From Patescibacteria group bacterium (GTDB lineage Bacteria; Patescibacteriota; Microgenomatia; UBA1406; GWC2-37-13): a stretch of 64,000 nucleotides of DNA. Both the position numbers and the translations under genes were made by a program. The notes below the pieces were generated by a model. That model was not told the DNA's origin. It made no database searches and saw nothing but the letters and a program-made list of their open reading frames with translations. This document shows, piece by piece, positions 1 to 7,845 of the stretch (position 1 is its first letter; each line of letters begins with the position of its first letter). The DNA lies in contig BPJE01000001.1 in NCBI GenBank assembly GCA_026004455.1, positions 366,325-430,324 on the forward strand. Reading direction: 5' to 3'.

Positions 1-509
1 TTATCTAAATAAACTTTTTTAATTGGTTTGAATTGGTCAATGTTTTTTTCTTTAAATAAAACGAACTCTTTAAAACTTAAAGGATAAAGAAAAAATGTTT
101 TTTTTCTTCCGGTTAATGGTTCAACAACTTTGTTTTTTATTTCCAAAGAAGAAGAGCCAGAGATTATTAATTTGCAATTTAAATTTGAATCATAAATACC
201 TTTAAGAAAAATCCCTGGTTCTTTTATTCTTTGAATTTCATCAATAAAAACATAAAGCTTTTTATTTTGACTATTTTTTTTTAAGAATTCAATAAAGTTT
301 TGTTGGTCGCTAACAATCTCTCGGTTAGAAAAAATATCAAGATTAAAAAAAAATGTGTTTTCTTTTTTTTGTTGAAGGTGTTTTTCAATAAGTTTTAAGG
401 TGGTAGTTTTCCCAACCTGTCTTGGGCCCAAGACTAAAGAAATTTCCTTATTTTCAAGGTGTTTTTTTAAATCATCAATAATTTTTCTCTCTATCAGTAC
501 ATTTTGCAT
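1..509 (-). CDS. AAA-family ATPase (DUF4143-type), C-terminal part outside window
   Basis: Reading leftwards from an ATG at 509, an open frame of 169 codons runs off the window edge. Walker A is GPRQVGKTT at about residues 28-36, Walker B is YVFIDEIQR near residue 90, followed by an IISGSSS sensor-like segment and a PLTGRK stretch. This order is that of the prokaryotic AAA ATPases usually followed by a DUF4143 domain; the latter would lie beyond the edge. Such proteins are common accessory genes of uncertain role, sometimes compared with toxin-antitoxin or DNA-binding modules. The upstream region has a TTGACA box and a palindrome (514-539). Family assignment is firm, biological role unknown. 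Confidence 0.8.
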   Translation of the reverse strand, partial: MQNVLIERKIIDDLKKHLENKEISLVLGPRQVGKTTTLKLIEKHLQQKKENTFFFNLDIFSNREIVSDQQNFIEFLKKNSQNKKLYVFIDEIQRIKEPGIFLKGIYDSNLNCKLIISGSSSLEIKNKVVEPLTGRKKTFFLYPLSFKEFVLFKEKNIDQFKPIKKVYLD

Positions 510-539
510 ATATAAAATGTATCATATTATATACATTTT
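498..539 (-). promoter_or_regulatory. Inverted-repeat operator candidate of the ATPase gene
   Basis: AAAATGTAT (514-522) and ATACATTTT (531-539) form a perfect 9-bp inverted repeat with an 8-nt spacer just upstream of the ATPase start. A third half-site, TACATTTTG, lies at 498-506 and overlaps the first codons. On the minus strand a TTGACA box (539-544) precedes the repeat. The arrangement suggests autorepression, which is inference only. Confidence 0.45.
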
Positions 540-570
540 GTCAAGGATTAAAATTTATTTATTATTTTTT

Positions 571-790
571 TACACGTTACACGTTATACGCCTGCCCTGA
601 ACCGAACTTGTTCTGGTTTGGGGTTCCACGTTACCCATTTATTGATTAGATCAATTAGAATAATTAGAAATTTTTTATTTTTCATGTTATACGTTCCATG
701 TTCCATGTTCTAATTTTCATGTTTCACGTTTTACGTTTTACGTTACACGTTTAATCTAGATTAGATCAATTAGGTTAATTAGAAATTAGA
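571..790. repeat. Tandem micro-repeat array (ACGTT and AATTAG types)
   Basis: The gap 510-1017 carries no intact gene. It holds several short arrays: TTACACGTTACACGTTATACG at about 571-590, further degenerate ACGTT units at about 628-640 and 690-752, and AATTAG units at about 641-671 and 758-795. Between them a GAACC/GGTTC palindrome occurs near 598-630. The same ACGTT and AATTAG units recur throughout the window, usually directly upstream of genes. Confidence 0.6.
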
Positions 791-890
791 AATTATTTCC
801 TGGTATATTTTCTCAACCTCTTTTCCCGCTTTTTTCCAGGAAAGTTTGTTTTTACCCAAAACCAAAGTTTTCACTGTCAATGAAAACTTT
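779..890 (-). pseudogene. C-terminal remnant of a glycosyltransferase family 4 protein
   Basis: The minus strand encodes about 33 codons ending at the stop at 779-781, including NKLSWKKAGKEVEKIYQEI. This is the usual C-terminal signature of GT4 glycosyltransferases (FSWEKxAKExLxVYxxL). No upstream body of the gene is present. A 10-bp hairpin (AAAGTTTTCA/TGAAAACTTT at 864-890) lies at its start. I read it as debris of an older polysaccharide gene whose 3' end has been overgrown by AATTAG repeats. Confidence 0.5.
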
Positions 891-1017
891 TTGGGGAGAG
901 TTTTTAATAAAAAACAATTGTATAATTTGGAAAATTAATCGAGATGTAAATTTTAATCTCTTAACAAACCCAAAATGGTTAATAGTAGAAGAGTTTTTTT
1001 TGTAAAATTAAATTGTT

Positions 1018-1815
1018 ATGAGAGATAGTATTCAAATAATTATTGTTAGTCATAATCATGGTGGTTTTTTATATAATTGTCTCGATTCTTTGCATAGAAA
1101 TACGAGTTTAAAAATTAAAATTGTTGTTATAATTAACAACCCAAAAGATGATATTAGTTACGAAATAATAAAAAAATTTTTAAATAAGTTTTATGAAATT
1201 AAAATATTAAAAAATAAAAAACCCCAAGGATTAGCAAAAAATCTCAATCAAGGAATTAAATTATTTAATGAAGATTTTATTTTAATTTTAAATCCGGATA
1301 CAATTTTAACAAAGAATGCGATTGATAATTTATATAAGTTTGCCAAAAATATGCCAAAAGCTGCTATTTGTGGACCAAAAATACTTAATCCCGATGAAAG
1401 TATTCAATATTCTGCAAGACGATTTCCTAATTTTAAAACTTTTTTAATAAGAAGACTGCCTTGGCGCAAATTTTTTATCAATTCAAAAATCAATCTTCAT
1501 CATTTAGGCTATGATTTGGATCTTAATAAAAGTCAAAGGGTTGATTGGTTACTAGGAGCATGTTGGTTAGTAAAAAGAAAAGCAATAGAGGACATAGGTT
1601 TATTTGATGAAAGATATTATTTGTATGTGGAAGATATTGACTATTGTTATAGGGTATGGAAAAAAGGATGGGAATGTTGGTATGTTCCTCAATCAACAAT
1701 TATTCATTATCATCAAGCGGAAAGCGACAAGAGGTTTTTTACCATTTATAATCTTTATCATATAAAAAGCATGTTTTATTATTTCTTAAAAAACAATTTA
1801 AAAATTATAAAATGA
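1018..1815 (+). CDS. Glycosyltransferase family 2 (rhamnosyltransferase-like)
   Basis: 265 residues. The N-terminus (IQIIIVSHNHGGFLYNCLDSL) is the GT-A fold start, NPDTIL near residue 95 supplies the DxD-like metal/nucleotide site, and DWLLGACWLVKRKAIEDIG followed by ERYYLYVEDIDYCYR is the acceptor region typical of WbbL-type GT2 enzymes. It is expected to add a sugar to a lipid-linked or surface glycan on the cytoplasmic face of the membrane. The stop overlaps the next start (ATGA at 1812-1815), so it is translationally coupled to the GT4 gene. Substrate cannot be inferred. Confidence 0.88.
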   Translation: MRDSIQIIIVSHNHGGFLYNCLDSLHRNTSLKIKIVVIINNPKDDISYEIIKKFLNKFYEIKILKNKKPQGLAKNLNQGIKLFNEDFILILNPDTILTKNAIDNLYKFAKNMPKAAICGPKILNPDESIQYSARRFPNFKTFLIRRLPWRKFFINSKINLHHLGYDLDLNKSQRVDWLLGACWLVKRKAIEDIGLFDERYYLYVEDIDYCYRVWKKGWECWYVPQSTIIHYHQAESDKRFFTIYNLYHIKSMFYYFLKNNLKIIK

Positions 1816-2870
1816 AAATTCTTTTAATTCACAATTTTTATCAATATTGGGGCGGGGAAGATAGTTATGTGACTTCATTAAAAAAACTTTTAGAAAAAAA
1901 TGGACATGAGGTTTATTTATATTCAAAAGATAGTAAAAATATAAAAACATTTTGGGACAAGATAAAAGTTGGTATTGGTTTATTTTATAATCCTTGGGTT
2001 GAGAAAGAACTGATAAAAATTATAAAAGAGTTTAAACCAGATATAGTACAAATTCAAAACATATATCCATTAATAACACCAATAGTTTATCGTGTTTGTA
2101 AAAAATTCAATATACCGATTGTCCAGAGGATTTCTAATTTTCGATGGGTTTGTCCTAAAGGGCTTCTTTTCAGAAAAGGAAAGATATGTGAGTTGTGCGT
2201 GAAAAAAAAATTTAGTTATCCATCAATTATTTTTGGTTGTTATCACAACTCAAGAATAGCCACTTTGCTTTTTTCTTTATCTTTTTATTTCTATAAATTA
2301 ACTGGTGTATTTGATTTGATTGATAAAATAATTTTTCCAACAAAATTTATACAGCGTTATTATTTGGAATCAATTGATTTTTTATCTAAAAATAAAACTG
2401 TGGTCATACCTAACTTTACCTTACCAGAACAAAATTATTCTTTAAAAATTAATAATATAGGAAATTATTTTATTTATGTTGGACGATTATCTGAAGAAAA
2501 AGGTATTATTTCACTTTTAGAAACATTTAAATCGCTACCTAAGGTTAAGTTATTAATTATAGGAGACGGGCCTTTAGGAAAAAAAATTAATGAATATAAA
2601 GAATTTAAGAATATAGAGTTTAAGCAATTTTTAAATAGGGGAATGGTGAAGAATTATTTAAGTAAAGCAATACTTTGTATAGTTCCTTCTATAGGGTACG
2701 ATGTTTTTCCAAATGTTATAATAGAATCTTTTTCTGTGGGCGTTCCAGTTATTCTTCCGAATAAAAGTAATTTTAAAAATTTGATTAAAAATGGTAAAAC
2801 TGGTTTATATTATGATAATAATATATATAGTAAAAAAAATTTAACGATAACAATAAAAAAAAATTCTTAA
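1812..2870 (+). CDS. Glycosyltransferase family 4, frameshifted near its 3' end
   Basis: The intact frame gives 352 residues: N-terminal MKILLIHNFYQYWGGEDSYV (GT-B donor-binding fold), IYVGRLSEEKGI near residue 222 and the C-terminal nucleotide-sugar site with SVGVPVILP near residue 312. The frame stops after two A9 runs (about 2854-2878), but the expected end continues in another frame to the stop at 3001-3003 and encodes KKNVFQEYKDKYDGYLSYL. Dropping one A restores it. The real product is therefore probably about 395 residues. Coupled to the upstream GT2 by a 4-nt overlap; its restored end overlaps the convergent epimerase. The break is either a base over-call or true decay. Confidence 0.82.
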   Translation: MKILLIHNFYQYWGGEDSYVTSLKKLLEKNGHEVYLYSKDSKNIKTFWDKIKVGIGLFYNPWVEKELIKIIKEFKPDIVQIQNIYPLITPIVYRVCKKFNIPIVQRISNFRWVCPKGLLFRKGKICELCVKKKFSYPSIIFGCYHNSRIATLLFSLSFYFYKLTGVFDLIDKIIFPTKFIQRYYLESIDFLSKNKTVVIPNFTLPEQNYSLKINNIGNYFIYVGRLSEEKGIISLLETFKSLPKVKLLIIGDGPLGKKINEYKEFKNIEFKQFLNRGMVKNYLSKAILCIVPSIGYDVFPNVIIESFSVGVPVILPNKSNFKNLIKNGKTGLYYDNNIYSKKNLTITIKKNS

Positions 2871-2976
2871 AAAAAAAGAATTAATTAGGCAAATGAAGAA
2901 AAATGTATTTCAAGAATATAAAGATAAGTACGATGGTTATTTGAGTTATTTACAATTAGTGCGATTATACAAAATT

Positions 2977-3828
2977 TTAATAGCCGGTAAAAAAATTGAT
3001 TAGCATATTAATACCCTGTTTTATATTAATTTTTGAATTCCATCCTAAAATTTTCCTTGCTTTATCGGAAGAAACCACAGCCGATGGTGGATCGCCAACT
3101 CTTGTTGCAGTTGTTTTAATAGTAACAGGAAATTTGTTAGCTATTAAATTAGCAATTTCTTTTATTGATACACATTCAGGACTAACTATATTAAAAGTTT
3201 TATTTATAATTTTTGTTTTGATAGCTAATAGAAATGCTTGATTTATATCATCTATGTATGTAAATTGTCTTAGTTGATTTCCGCTACCATGTATGATAAT
3301 AGGCTTTTTTTTCCTAGCGTTATTAATAAATAAAGGAATTACTGCATGTGATCTCATATTGGGACCATAAACAGTACCTAAACGTAAAATTATCCACGGA
3401 ATTTTATTAAATACTGAACGAATAACTAATTCTCCGCCCAATTTAGCAATAGAATAGGGGTGAATAGGATTACAAGGATGATTTTCATCCAGTGGTTGAT
3501 AAATAGGTTTTCCATACACTTCCCAAGTGGAGGCATAAATGATTTTTTTTATTGTATATTTATTAGCAACTTCAATTAAATTTTGTGTCCCAAGGATAGC
3601 AGTTTTTAAGGCATTTTGAGGATTTTTTTCTGCTTGGTAAACATCACCAATTGCGGCTAGATGAATAATATAATCAACCTCTCTGATTAATTCATCTAGT
3701 GTTTTTTTATCGAAAAGATCCTGACCTGTAACAAGGTCAAAGGGAACAACGGCAATTTTTTTACTTTTTAAAAATTTAACTAAATGTTTACCAATAAAAC
3801 CAGAAGAACCGGTGATTAAAACTTTCAT
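2977..3828 (-). CDS. NAD-dependent sugar epimerase/dehydratase (SDR family)
   Basis: 283 residues. The N-terminus MKVLITGSSGFIGKHLVKFL holds the Rossmann GxxGxxG motif. DLF in the segment QDLFDKKTL and the HLAAIGDV segment match extended SDR enzymes, and YSIAK near residue 127 provides the catalytic Tyr/Lys with a Ser/Thr in ASTWEVYG. It should interconvert or dehydrate a nucleotide-activated sugar for the neighbouring glycosyltransferases. It is the last gene of a tightly packed minus-strand operon (6495 to 2977) and ends convergently with the GT4 gene. The exact sugar is not predictable. Confidence 0.85.
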   Translation of the reverse strand: MKVLITGSSGFIGKHLVKFLKSKKIAVVPFDLVTGQDLFDKKTLDELIREVDYIIHLAAIGDVYQAEKNPQNALKTAILGTQNLIEVANKYTIKKIIYASTWEVYGKPIYQPLDENHPCNPIHPYSIAKLGGELVIRSVFNKIPWIILRLGTVYGPNMRSHAVIPLFINNARKKKPIIIHGSGNQLRQFTYIDDINQAFLLAIKTKIINKTFNIVSPECVSIKEIANLIANKFPVTIKTTATRVGDPPSAVVSSDKARKILGWNSKINIKQGINMLINFFTGY

Positions 3829-3829
3829 A

Positions 3830-4565
3830 TCAACCCCCTTTTTTAATCCATTTTAAAACTTCAGAATTCGTAATATATAAAATATTAGATTTATAACTAA
3901 TAATTTTAAATAATTTTTCTAGCGATTGCCAAAGATTTTGTTGTTCGATTTCCCAAGAATGTCCAAACAAATGAAAATAGCCTCCGGTTTTGAATAAAAT
4001 ATTGATAATTTTTATTGATGTATATAATGGATCAGTATTGAAGTTTGAAGAAGCTCCCCAATTATATAAACCACTGAAATTTTTTTCTCTAATTAGTTGT
4101 TTCAAATAAGACAAATAAGAACGTTTGGAAAAATGAATTGTAATAGGCATAAAAAGGATCAAATTTTAGATTGGTATGAAATAAAACAGTGCTTCTTGCT
4201 AGTTTATAGCCTGCCTTTTTTACAAGATTTAAAAGATTTGGATTAGCTTTTCCTTTTGGATAACAAAAAGAAATAACTGGTTTTTTAATTATCTCCTCTA
4301 ATTTTTTTTTACTTTCGATTAGTTCGTGTTGAGCTTGATTTTCATCAATTTTGGTTAATATTGGATGAGTCAGGGTATGAGAGCCAATTTCCATACCTAG
4401 AGAATAGATTTTTTTAATATAATTCCTTTTCATTACTTGTCTTTCTTTATTTTGAAGAGGTATATAAAAAGTTCCTTTAATATTATATTTAATGAGAAAA
4501 CTTAATAATTTTTTATCTAGCGGATACCCATCATCCCAACTTGTAGTAAAAATTAATTTATTCAT
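3830..4565 (-). pseudogene. Polysaccharide deacetylase, split by one frameshift
   Basis: Two frames together make one NodB-type deacetylase. The first (4565-4089) has FTTSWDDGYPLDKKLLSFL (metal-binding Asp-Asp), GTFYIP, MEIGSHTLTHPILT (the two histidines) and SFCYPKGK. The second (entered near 4150, ending at 3830) has the C-terminal TGGYFHLFGHSWE motif. They join if one T is removed from the T5 run at about 4146-4150. The start overlaps the methyltransferase stop by 4 nt and the end lies 1 nt before the epimerase start, so it belongs to that operon. Expected role is removal of acetyl groups from surface glycan. It may be a sequencing over-call and functional in the organism. Confidence 0.72.
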
Positions 4566-5227
4566 TTGTGAGCCTTAACCATGTAACCAATATCTAAAAT
4601 AATTTTATCTTTAACACCTTTCATTCTTTCTTTTTTATAAAAATTTAGTAGATCTTGTGCACCAGCAGTAGCTGTTCTTGGGTCAATTTTCCAGTTAGAA
4701 AATCTCGATTCTTTTAAGAATCTAATTATTGCACTTTTTGTATATCTTAGATAATCATATTCTTGGGGAGCATGTATAGGATATATTGAGGGAAAAGAAA
4801 TATAAAGGATACCACCAGGAGTTAATATATGATAAATAAATTTTAAAACAGTAAGTGGATTATAAATATATTCCATTACCTCAAGACAAAAAATTACATC
4901 GAAGGATTCTTTAATAATTTTATTAAAATCTTTTTTATAACATACTGATTTAAGTATCCAACCATATTTATCACTATAGATAATATCATTTAAATCTATA
5001 TAAAAATCGGGATTAAAATTTCCTTGAAGATTATTATCAAGTATTTTATACTCCTTGACATCCCATTTCTTCACTCTATTTTTAACAGGCTTCAGTCCTC
5101 CGCCTATATCTAATACTTTGTTAGCGGTTACGTTAATATTTTCCAACCATTTTTCTAATTGAACCCTAAATAAACTTTCTAAACCCAAAAATCTTTTGAT
5201 ATAACTTATTAATTTATTATTAATCAT
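4562..5227 (-). CDS. Class I SAM-dependent methyltransferase
   Basis: 221 residues. KVLDIGGGLKPVKNR at about residues 37-52 is SAM-binding motif I with an unusually short glycine loop; IFCLEVMEYIYNPLTVLKF and LTPGGILYISFPS are motifs of the methyltransf_11/12 type. Four-base overlaps with both neighbours place it inside the polysaccharide operon between the GT-C enzyme and the deacetylase, suggesting that it methylates a sugar or a lipid carrier intermediate. Acceptor unknown. Confidence 0.8.
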   Translation of the reverse strand: MINNKLISYIKRFLGLESLFRVQLEKWLENINVTANKVLDIGGGLKPVKNRVKKWDVKEYKILDNNLQGNFNPDFYIDLNDIIYSDKYGWILKSVCYKKDFNKIIKESFDVIFCLEVMEYIYNPLTVLKFIYHILTPGGILYISFPSIYPIHAPQEYDYLRYTKSAIIRFLKESRFSNWKIDPRTATAGAQDLLNFYKKERMKGVKDKIILDIGYMVKAHK

Positions 5228-6495
5228 ATTTTAGCTAAAGATTTATAAATTTTTAATAAAAAGAAATAAATAAAAAGAAAACTAAGAGAATGCAATATCA
5301 TAATAATAGGTATTCTTAATCTTGCAAATTCATTATAACCTGTAAATGAAACAGTAATAAGTGTATACCAAGAAGAGAGAATAAAAAATAGCAGAATATT
5401 TAGATCGAGTTTTTCTTTTATAATATTTCTTGTTTTTCTAAAGAAAAAGAGAGCAGAAATTATCAATAAGATAAAACCATCAATATAGTCAATAAAATGG
5501 TAAGTATTCCATAATAAGCTATTATTATAAGTAATGTTTTTATCTCTCCTATCTATTAAAATTGAAGGAATTATAATAAAACTCTTCGTTAAAAATGATA
5601 GTTTGTTTTCAAATATTACTTGATATCCTGCTGAAAATATTTCTTTATCATTATAACCCTTTGAAAGAAGAATGTCTCTTAATTCATACGGAGTTAATTT
5701 GTTATTAGATTTTATTGTAGAATACATATCATATATAACAGGGTTTTTTATATCTTTCTTCTCTATAAGATCATAGTAAATAATTTTTCCTATTAAATTG
5801 ATATCGAGAATTTTTGAAATAGAGACAGTCGAAATATAAAAATGAGACAAAACAACCCATATAAAGAAAATAATTACATAGACAACTATAGGAAAGATTT
5901 TTATATTTAGCATCTTTCTATACCGTAATAAAACTACAGAGTATAAAATAAAAGGAAGAAAAATAAATATTGGCTTTACCATCATAAGCAATACTCCTGT
6001 TAATGTTGTAAAAAAATAAATAATAAATAAATTTTTTTTTATTAACAAAGTACAAAGTGTAATATATAGTAATAGTAAAAAAATACTTAAAGTTTCAGGC
6101 AGAATTATATTTTGGTATTTAATAATTTGATAATCACTTATACTTAAAAAAACAATTCCTAAAGATAGTTGAGTTTTTTTTGTTAGTTGGTAAATTAGGT
6201 AATATAATAATTCTGCAGAGAGTGCAGCAATTAAAACTTGGAAAAAAATAATAAAATGAGGTTTAAGATTAAATAAACATAAAAAAATAGGATAAATAGG
6301 TGTTCTTGTTATGTTCAAAAAGGGTTTCCCCTGAATAATATTTTTTGCAAATTCTATATAACTAGGGCTATCATTAGTCAGCAAGGCTATTTTATTCCAC
6401 TCTATAAGAAAAATGCTTAGTAGAATTGAATAAAAAAAAATAAAGATACCAGAAATTAAATGTTGTTTATTTTCTATTAGAGACTTAAAGTTCAT
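5224..6495 (-). CDS. Multi-pass GT-C-like membrane glycosyltransferase
   Basis: 423 residues with about ten hydrophobic segments. The first extracytoplasmic loop carries NDSPSYIEFAKNIIQGKPF and TRTPIYPIFL, the arrangement seen in GT39/PMT-2-like and ArnT-like enzymes, where an acidic residue after the first membrane helix binds the polyprenyl-phosphate sugar donor. It is expected to transfer a sugar from a lipid donor at the outer membrane face. First gene of the operon that runs leftwards to the epimerase; the divergent Wzy-like gene begins 58 nt away. The family is judged from topology and the D-S-P-S-Y loop, so moderate certainty. Confidence 0.65.
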   Translation of the reverse strand: MNFKSLIENKQHLISGIFIFFYSILLSIFLIEWNKIALLTNDSPSYIEFAKNIIQGKPFLNITRTPIYPIFLCLFNLKPHFIIFFQVLIAALSAELLYYLIYQLTKKTQLSLGIVFLSISDYQIIKYQNIILPETLSIFLLLLYITLCTLLIKKNLFIIYFFTTLTGVLLMMVKPIFIFLPFILYSVVLLRYRKMLNIKIFPIVVYVIIFFIWVVLSHFYISTVSISKILDINLIGKIIYYDLIEKKDIKNPVIYDMYSTIKSNNKLTPYELRDILLSKGYNDKEIFSAGYQVIFENKLSFLTKSFIIIPSILIDRRDKNITYNNSLLWNTYHFIDYIDGFILLIISALFFFRKTRNIIKEKLDLNILLFFILSSWYTLITVSFTGYNEFARLRIPIIMILHSLSFLFIYFFLLKIYKSLAKI

Positions 6496-6552
6496 ATCTT
6501 AATCTTATTATAATTAATTATAATAAAAATCTAATTATGTTATATTATTCTT

Positions 6553-7845
6553 ATGGATCTAGATAAAAAATTATTTTTTCTGTATTTATTCAGTTTGTTA
6601 TTAATAAAGTTATTCCCTGTTTATATTTTTATAGAATCACGTTTTTTCACCACTCATAGCCTATCAAAGATTATTTTAATTTTAATATTTATTATACTGG
6701 TTTTTATCAAAAAAGAAGATTGTAAACTTCTTTTAACAAAAAATTCTATCTTTCATTTTTTTATCTTTTTTTTTATTACTCAGACACTATCAATTATTAA
6801 ATCCAACAATCTCTTGTTGTTCTTAAAGGACTTCCAAAATCTATTAAGTTTTTTTGTTATAACATTTTTATCTGTTTATTTTCTTAGGAAAAAAAATTTT
6901 TTGTATAAAACTTTTTATTCTATTGTTTATTTAGGATTCTTTATTGTTTTGTTAGATCTTCTTTTCTTTCTTTTCTTCAATAAAATAATATTTTTCTTGC
7001 AAAATTTCATTCAAAAAGAAGTAATACTAAATTACCAATTTAATTTAATGAGAAATCGATATAACTTGTATCTAAATTCAGAATTATTTTTGCCATTTTT
7101 TCTTTTATATTTTAAAACTCGGAAGGGAAAATTAACTAAAACTTTTAGTTTAATTTTTATTTTTATTTTGATTTTTAACACTTTTGCTTCGGCGTTTCGT
7201 CATAGATTATTACTTCTTATTGTAGTTTTAACATTCTTAATAAGAATTAAATTTAGAAAAAAGATCGTAAAAAATTCCTTGATATTAGTCACTTTATTTC
7301 TATTCTTTTTTTTTGGTTTTATATTTAAAAATACTACTTCAGTGAATATTGTTGACAGAACAATTCTTAGGGATCCAGCCGATCTGAGTAGTATAGAAGG
7401 AAGAATAGAAAATTTTAAATTATCTATAAATTTGTTTTTTTATTCTCCTATATTTGGCATTGGATTAGGGAATTTTCAAGAGTATAGTAAAGACTTGTCC
7501 AAATTTTATAATTTTGATAAAACCAGGCAGTTTTTTTATTCAATAAGTTCGACAGATCCCCACAATATTATATCTAAAGTTTTAGCAGAGACAGGGATTA
7601 TAGGTTTGGTTGGATATGTTGCTTTAATCTTTAAATTTTTCCAGAATGATTTTTTTTCATTCTCTGACAAAAGAGTTTACAATAAAGAATTATTGTCAGC
7701 ATTTATTGTAGGATTCTGGGGATTATTTATCTTAAGTTTAATTACTCCTTCAATTACTATTTTTAGAGGAGGTTGGATGTGGTTTTTTAGAGGAGTAATA
7801 GAAACTTTTTATTATAAGAAGAAAAGCAATAAATTAACGCAGTAA
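6553..7845 (+). CDS. O-antigen ligase/polymerase-like membrane protein (Wzy_C type)
   Basis: 430 residues, about eleven hydrophobic helices. A long loop between late helices contains GIGLGNFQEYS and DPHNIISKVLAETGIIGLVGY; the conserved histidine after a proline is characteristic of WaaL/Wzy-type enzymes. It should polymerise or ligate undecaprenyl-linked oligosaccharides made by the surrounding glycosyltransferases. The last 12 nt overlap convergently with the next gene. A second protein of this superfamily is encoded at 48656-50623, there with TPR repeats. Confidence 0.78.
   Translation: MDLDKKLFFLYLFSLLLIKLFPVYIFIESRFFTTHSLSKIILILIFIILVFIKKEDCKLLLTKNSIFHFFIFFFITQTLSIIKSNNLLLFLKDFQNLLSFFVITFLSVYFLRKKNFLYKTFYSIVYLGFFIVLLDLLFFLFFNKIIFFLQNFIQKEVILNYQFNLMRNRYNLYLNSELFLPFFLLYFKTRKGKLTKTFSLIFIFILIFNTFASAFRHRLLLLIVVLTFLIRIKFRKKIVKNSLILVTLFLFFFFGFIFKNTTSVNIVDRTILRDPADLSSIEGRIENFKLSINLFFYSPIFGIGLGNFQEYSKDLSKFYNFDKTRQFFYSISSTDPHNIISKVLAETGIIGLVGYVALIFKFFQNDFFSFSDKRVYNKELLSAFIVGFWGLFILSLITPSITIFRGGWMWFFRGVIETFYYKKKSNKLTQ

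Noticed and set aside
571..760. ACGTT arrays as a CRISPR array
   Set aside because: Units are only 7-8 nt, directly adjoining, without unique spacers, and no cas genes are present; the PaaX-like protein with a Cas2-like fold is not Cas2.
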